From positions 5,970,150-6,034,149 of the forward strand of contig OZ014419.1 of assembly GCA_963965975.1 (NCBI GenBank): DNA of 64,000 nucleotides, written 5' to 3'. This stretch comes from Xestospongia bergquistia (taxonomy: Eukaryota; Porifera; Demospongiae; Haplosclerida; Petrosiidae). The notes beneath the pieces were generated by a model. The model searched no databases and was not told where the DNA came from. It saw nothing but the letters and a program-made list of their open reading frames with translations. Shown here piece by piece: positions 58,001 through 64,000 of the stretch (the stretch's first letter is position 1; each line of letters starts with the position of its first letter). The position numbers and the translations under genes are program-made.

Positions 58001-61000
58001 ACTAATATATGTATAATATTGATATAGTATATTAACTAATATATGTATAATATTGATATAGTATATTAACTAATATATGTATAATATTGATATAGTATAT
58101 TAACTAATATATGTATAATATTGATATAGTATAGTAACTAATATATGTATAATATTGATATAGTATATTAAGTAATATATGTATAATATTGATATAGTAT
58201 ATTAACTAATATATGTATAATATTGATATAGTATATTAACTAATATATGTATAATATTGATATAGTATATTAACTAATATATGTATAATATTGATATAGT
58301 ATATTAACTAATATATGTATAATATTGATATAGTATATTAACTAATATATGTATAATATTGATATAGTATATTAACTAATATAATATTGATACCTCAGGT
58401 GTAGCAGACTCTGTTGTCACTTTTAGTGGTAACAATGATGGGGTGAAAACCACTGGATAGGTAATTATAGAAATGTTTAAATGTATGAAAATGGATAAAT
58501 GATAAAGTTAATGGACAAATGGAAGACTAAGTGATCATAAGATGTGCAACATAAAGATAATATCAAAAAGAATGGATGCATGAATGCACAAATGGATACA
58601 TAACAAACTGACAGACTAAATATTAATTCCAACAAATTTAATAAACAAATAAACAAACACTTACATCCAGTAGGTTCAGTATATGGCTTCACAGACACAG
58701 AAAGATTACCAGGAATTGTTTGTAGTCTGAGTTTACTAATGCTATCAACAAATATATATATAAATAAAATCATTTTATTAAATATTACTTTACTTTTTGA
58801 AATCAGCTAACATCTTTAAAAGTTCTTGGTCAGTTAACCTTTCTCTCTCTTGTCGATAAAGTGGACCAAGTTCAGTTAACTGGAGTATTTCTTCATTCAT
58901 ATCAAACAATGGTCTATTATATTAATGTTATAATACGATACTAATAATATTACAAGTACCTAGCTGTCCAAGCAAATGGCATTCTATAATCTCCTAATCT
59001 CTCGCGAAGTGAAGTAACTTGTTTAGACAATCTATCTGCAATCTATGAACAGATAAAATTGGATAAATAGATGAATGGAAGGATAGATGGATGGAAAGAT
59101 AGATAGATGAATAAATGGATGGGATAGATGGATAGGTGAATGAAAGACCTTTAAACTGTCTCCTGTTTTAATATATGGTTCAACACAAGATGAAATAGCT
59201 CCCTGGAGTACTTTCTCAACTCTAGCTACAAGATATACTTCAGAGTGAGGGAAGGTCACAGAGAAGATAGCCTAAGAGAGGAAGAAGATACAATGATGTT
59301 ATCGACATGAATGTCTCTACTTGATTAGTATCTTTGGCTAGTCTGGCCAAGTCACCATCTTCATCTCTCATGTCAGGATTATGTAAGTCAACATGAAAAT
59401 CTTCTGATATTTTGAGTCCTTTTTGAGCATCAAAAAGAGCAAATGTAACATAAAAAGGTTCCAACTAAAGAAATGGAAAGACAACTTGTGTTAACAAATA
59501 GTTTGTAAAGTTTGTTAAATGTATGAAAGTGAAAGAAAAATTGAATCAAATGATTACACATGTAATAATATCTTAAACATTAATTATATTAAAAAAACAT
59601 AATGTAATCCCACATTCTCTTAACTAAATTGAAACACTCTTCATTCTCAGGAATATATATATAACCACTACATTACAATAACAAGTATCACAATAACATG
59701 TATCACAATAACAGGTATACAAAATAACATGTATCACACTAACATGTATCACACTAACATGCATCACAATAACATGTATCACAATAACATGTATCACAAC
59801 AACATGTATCACAATAACATGTATACAAAATAACATGTATCACACTAACATGTATCACAATAACATGCATCACAATAACATGTATCACAATAACATGTAT
59901 CACAACAACATGTATCACAATAACATGTATACAAAATAACATGTATCACAATAACATGTATCACAATAACGGGTATACAAAATAACATGTATCACACTAA
60001 CATGTATCACAATAACATGTATCACACTAACATGTATCACAATAACATGTATGACAATAACATGTATCACAACAACATGTATACAAAATAACATGTATGA
60101 CAATAACATGTATACAAAATCTCAGATTTCACAGTTGTTCTATTCAACTTATTGACAACTTCCTAATTTATTTTATGATAACAATGAACTACTGTATTTC
60201 TTATATAACATACCAACTCTTGTCTGCCATGTCTATTGAGAGTTAGTTTAAGCGAAAGGTTTTGACAAGTTACTTTCACTTGAACACCTAGTTCTTCTTT
60301 AGGAGCAGGTCCCACTCCAGTATCCACTGGAAGACGTTGATGCTATGAGAGGAGAGAGAGTGTGTGTGTGTGTGTGTGTGTATTAAATGACTAATTAGAA
60401 AAGCCTATATAGTGTGTCATTACTTGATTACTTTCTAATGAAAATAATTATATGGCTTTTGTTACTATAAGCAAACACTAAAATTACATTAATATATCAT
60501 ACTTGATCTCTTCTAATAACTTCCCCTCAATACAATATTGAGGGAAAGTTACATAATGCACTCCAACTCTTTACAACACATTCCATATAATTATAGTAAT
60601 AGACATTCCAAATGTTGGAATAGTTATTAAAAATATAAGTGTAAAATCACTTACTAGAAGTTCTGGATACAAAATGAACAGTTCATTTCTATCAGCTACT
60701 CTGTTTTGTGCATTGACTTCATTAATATAACTACTCCATTGTAATAAATCAGGACGTAGTAGGTTTCTCTTTGAAGTGTCTCTGAGAGTGTCTTGATTAT
60801 AAAATGTTGCATTGACATGTTTGCTAGGAATATCTATACAAGAATATAAAGAAGAAACATTATTAATAGTTATAATAATTACTATATATAGTAAAGTTAC
60901 TTATAATTATTACTATATATAGTAACGTTACTTATAATTATTACTATATATAGTAACGTTACTTATAATTATTACTATATATAGTAAATTAGTAACATTA

Positions 61001-62708
61001 CTAGAAAACATGCGAGATAATGCAGGTTAGTTTACTGTCAGTTGTTCACACAACTTGTGTTAACTTTATCATCAGACATTAGCAATAGACATGAAAAGTA
61101 GACATATTATGAGTATTAATGGACCTGGTATAGTAGCATACAGTATTTGGTTAAATTGAATTAGTCATGTATCTATATATATTACTAGTCATTTTCTTGG
61201 CAAGGTATGTATATTGTTAGGTAACTGTACCAGGTTCATCTTCTGAGTCCAGTCCAATAGCTTTCCTTAAGAATGTGATCCATTCTTCCATCTCTCTCTG
61301 ATTCTCAGCAGCTAATGGATAGAAGACCTTATCATCTTCAGTCAATAGTTCAAAACCATATGTACGTTGTTTAGGGTTCTATAAGGGAGTAACATTGTAA
61401 CCACTGATACTTGATAAATGTGTATCAAGACTGCATTTATTAAAGATGAGTTTATTAAAGGAGAGAATTTAAATAGTCCTATTTCCTATTGTACACTGTA
61501 TAATTTTATAGTTATTCCAGAGAGAGTTAATAATGTATAAGTGTATTGCTGATGACTTAACTGGTTTAATTTCAGTACAAGTTTCCAAGTTAACTTTTCC
61601 CTTGACATTTGTACTCTTATCATCACGATAATATTCCAGTGTATAGCCTCCATATGCAGGACCACCTTTGAGTTCAAACCATCTCTTACGATAATTCTGA
61701 AAGTGAAAGTGACATAGTACAATCAATGGAAATATTAATGCATTACTTTCATAGACATGGCAAATCCAGAATCTTCAGGAAATAGTCCCTTTAACAGGTA
61801 ACCTGATTTAGATATAACTTTCTGAGATAAATCAACCTAAAAAGAAAAAACAAGAAATAAATAAACAATTTATGTATCTATCCAGTCATTCATCTATCTG
61901 TTCATCTATTTATCCATCCATTCAGTGTACTTCTTCTTGATGCATTTTCTCTGCCTCAATTTGGTCTCTCTCAAATATCAAATGTGAGAGAGTTTCTCTC
62001 TCTTCTTCATCCAATAAAGTAGCGTAACTCCCACTATACTTGGAATAATTATATATCACTCTCTCCCATTGTGAACTGTAAAACTTCAAACACTACATAA
62101 AAGGATAGAGTAAAATATTTACATATAAAAATAGAATTACATCATTCGTGAATAATTGTAATGGAACATCAAAATCTTGATCAGATACTGGAAACATTTC
62201 AGTACGGTACTTCCAACCTTCATGTTTGACCTTGTGGAGAAAAGTATTATTATCAGCACCTCCCTTTCTCTCTCACACACACATACAAACTCACAACTCA
62301 CAATGACATCTTGCAGAGGGAAGGTAAGCAGGTTAGGAAACTCCTCTTTTTTCAAGTCATCTTTGCGTGAGGCAAGTTCTTTCTCATAGTCTGGAGGATC
62401 CACTCTATGTGGCTGATATCAGAATAACATACACAGTAGCTATTAGGCAACCATAGACTGTACAAACTGCATTTGTTATTCTAATTAGACTAGTTAATTC
62501 ATTCTGTAAGTTATTCCAGACATTAAAGGCAAACTTAAATAATTCAATTCAAAGATATGGCCCACTAATGTACTATTTCCGTATATTTATAGAGTTTAAA
62601 AACGTAACAAGGCCTTCATTAGTACTAGTGGCTTACACACAAAAAGGAGGTCTAGACACATTACTGCTGAGTTACCTTAGTAGCGGGGAGTCTAGCTATT
62701 CCAGCCAT
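49078..62708 (-). CDS. DOCK-D (zizimin; DOCK9/10/11-type) Rho-family GEF
   Basis: A long gene of roughly 45 short exons. It starts [11 protein letters not shown] (62708-62676) and ends [13 protein letters not shown]-stop at 49078. The N-terminal segment (62.4-61.9 kb, [12 protein letters not shown]) matches DOCK10 (ACKFYSSQWHVV). A PH domain at about 61.8-61.2 kb ([18 protein letters not shown]) places it in the DOCK-D subfamily. [21 protein letters not shown] and [13 protein letters not shown] follow (59.5-59.2 kb). DHR1, the phosphoinositide-binding C2-like domain, is at 57.5-56.6 kb ([15 protein letters not shown]). A helical region spans 56.5-51.5 kb. DHR2, the GEF domain for Cdc42/Rac, is at 51.4-49.1 kb ([36 protein letters not shown]). 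These proteins drive actin remodelling and filopodia. Exact exon borders were checked only at the ends. Several introns carry tandem repeats. Confidence 0.93.
54121..54870. other. Long DOCK-D intron without recognisable content
   Basis: A 750-bp intron, the longest repeat-free gap in the gene. It is rich in TAACTA-type motifs and shows no coding sequence, RNA gene or transposon. Confidence 0.5.
56939..56961. repeat. (AG)n microsatellite in a DOCK-D intron
   Basis: About eleven AG dinucleotides. A related (TG)n run lies at 60360-60381 in another intron. Confidence 0.95.
57236..57345. repeat. AT-rich imperfect tandem repeat in a DOCK-D intron
   Basis: Repeats of TTATTAATAGTTAAAGTA with variants (AATAATTAAAG), about five copies. 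Confidence 0.85.
57505..58386. repeat. 34-bp tandem array in a DOCK-D intron
   Basis: About 26 head-to-tail copies of a 34-bp unit beginning TAACTAATATATGTATAATA. Variants differ at GTATAGTA versus GTATATTA, ATTGATA versus ATTAATA, and TATGCATAA versus TATGTATAA. There are no unique spacers between units. Confidence 0.97.
59671..60118. repeat. 15/16-bp minisatellite in a DOCK-D intron
   Basis: About 30 copies of ATAACATGTATCACA, with a second unit type, ATAACATGTATACAAA, inserted at irregular intervals (near 59715, 59819, 59930, 59975, 60080 and 60108). Minus-strand frames rich in Ile-His-Val over the array are artefacts. Confidence 0.97.
60869..60990. repeat. 31-bp tandem repeat in a DOCK-D intron
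   Basis: Four copies of a 31-bp unit beginning TTATAATTATTACTATATAT and ending AGTAACGTTAC. Each unit contains ACTATATATAGT, a perfect palindrome. Confidence 0.95.
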
Positions 62709-62926
62709 AGTTAGCAGATCTGAGCAAAGAACAGAATGTTGCCGCGCCCATTTCTTGCAAAACAATTCAAAGAGACACGCCCTTTTAGCAATGCGGACAG
62801 TACTTTCCAATTGCCCACGTGCTATTATTATAACTTATTATCTATGCTACTTATTGATGACATCATTACAAAAATGACAAACTCATAGTTGAGATTTAAA
62901 TCACAAAAAAAAGTGTTTGCCAATTT
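62709..62926. promoter_or_regulatory. Spacer between DOCK-D start and the downstream paralog's stop
   Basis: A 218-bp gap on the minus strand. It must hold the DOCK-D promoter or 5' UTR and the 3' UTR of the next gene. The part at 62740-62820 is more GC-rich (GCCGCGCCCAT, CCCACGTG) and is the likelier promoter core. Confidence 0.45.
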
Positions 62927-64000
62927 CTACTGTTCTGTATGAGACACATCTTGCATATTAGAAGCTACAAAAGAGTTGAGGTTAGTGAAACCAATTTTAT
63001 TCAACACTAACTCCAGTACATTCTTCATCAAATCACTAATTCGACCTCTAACTATTGGATCTTGAAAAGATACATTCAGTTGTGAGAATGGTGACATCCA
63101 CAGACACTCAGTGGGCTCAAAAGAGTTAGAAATAAAGAAATCCATAAACTTCTGTTCTTTGCTTGAGCATATCTGCCATACAACATAGGGTTTCCCAATA
63201 GGTATGCCATCATCAGAATTATCAGGACCAGTTTTAATGCACAGTTCAATAAACTCAAGCTGGCTAAATCTGTCGCCTTTAGGCACCATAGACTTCAATA
63301 TTTGTAGTTTTGCCGGTCCAACTATCTTTCCAGGTTTCAACTTGTGATAAGTTACAGACACTGTGGGAGGGGCTCCTGGTTCTGGATATACCAATCGCTG
63401 ACATTCTTCACTGCAAAAAAGAAGGAGGGACTTATCTGGTTCTTGTTTCACTGTCTTCCCTTCTGACATTGAAACAGGAAACATACAACAATGGCAGAGA
63501 CTTCGACAATACCAGCAACCTCCCGGAAAGCACTTGAAATCTAGAGAGGGTATCGATCTTGGCGATTCAATTGACCTAAATGCATAGGAAGGAAGTATTA
63601 ATATATAAAATATGTGATTTAGACTACTGGGATATCCTTTATGCATGCATTCAATCTTGTGTGATATAGTATTAACTTTTAATATATTTATAAGTGTGAG
63701 CATACCTGCGGCATTCAAGAAGATGAACAAGTTGAGACATATTCTTAAAGCCTTTTAAACACAGCAAGGTTGGAAACTGTTCATTGATTATAAACTGTAG
63801 TTCCTCAAGAGTAAAGGGACGTGGAAGCTTTTCAAGTCCAGGACGATTCTCTAAAAGGAACCGTGTGACACGAGTCTCCTCTCCTTTTGTAGATAAATGG
63901 AATCCTTCTATAAGCTGTAATTCAGACTTGGCATCACTATTGACAAGAATAATATAGAAATATTTCCCGTCTGTACAAAGAAAATATGTCATCAATAACT
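62927..64000 (-). CDS. C-terminal part of a paralog of the zinc-knuckle protein at 32922-37662 (5' cut by window)
   Basis: Two exons are visible. The last is 63575-62927; the one before ends at 63706 and runs off the right edge. The junction is phase 2 and makes an Arg codon, exactly as in the gene at 32922-37662. The upstream exon ends NMSQLVHLLECRR, matching the NYQSLLYWMNSKR segment there. The final exon has the same zinc knuckle (CWYCRSLCHCC, then FCSEECQRLVY) and a beta-rich domain, but lacks the long Ser/Glu-rich tail. About 215 residues of the last exon are visible. The HNH-like module would lie outside the window. Function is unknown. Confidence 0.88.

Noticed and set aside
57505-58386. 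CRISPR-like array
   Set aside because: The 34-bp units are directly adjacent, with no unique spacers, inside an intron of an animal gene.
59624-60109. Ile-His-Val-rich minus-strand frames
   Set aside because: Translation of the 15-bp minisatellite.

Overview
The window looks like nuclear DNA of an early-branching animal, most likely a demosponge (haplosclerid, Amphimedon-like). This rests on a metazoan-type 18S rRNA gene with enlarged variable regions, an AT-rich genome with many introns of only 40-150 bp, very short distances between genes, animal-only gene families (DOCK-D, synergin gamma, LAMP, PHR/MYCBP2) and a giant death-domain/ankyrin protein of a style common in sponges. The species is an inference; a cnidarian or placozoan is less likely but not excluded.

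Region by region: (1) 1-3060 is the edge of a ribosomal DNA unit on the minus strand: 18S rRNA lacking its 3' end, then the 5' external spacer with a divergent internal duplication. (2) 3061-14300 is gene-poor, full of microsatellites, and holds decayed and partly inverted copies of exons from a PHR-type E3 ubiquitin ligase (MYCBP2/Highwire-like: filamin-like, DOC-like and RING pieces). (3) 14300-18720 is mostly featureless, with a decayed Ty3/Gypsy-type retrotransposon on the minus strand. (4) 18865-31269 is one uninterrupted 12.4 kb reading frame: an N-terminal death domain, a helical linker, and 112 ankyrin repeats in perfect 99-bp register. (5) 31270-32921 again carries PHR-locus repeats, so the giant gene sits between relics of that locus.

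(6) 32922-62708 is a compact gene cluster: an unnamed ARM/TPR/HNH-like/zinc-knuckle protein (-), PCID2 (-), synergin gamma (+), RPL35 (-), a LAMP-like protein (+), a carbohydrate sulfotransferase (-), METTL5 (-), a small basic protein (+), and a long DOCK9/10/11-type Rho-GEF (-) whose introns carry several minisatellites. (7) 62927-64000 is the 3' end of a second gene paralogous to the unnamed protein at 32922-37662.

The housekeeping genes do not form a pathway. Several share short divergent promoters (PCID2/SYNRG 85 bp, RPL35/LAMP-like 115 bp, METTL5/small gene 26-50 bp). The two most unusual items are the 112-repeat death-domain ankyrin protein, a candidate intracellular recognition or scaffold protein, and the paralogous pair with an HNH-like CxxC/SHI/CxxCE module joined to a C-terminal zinc knuckle. 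Functions proposed for both are inference.
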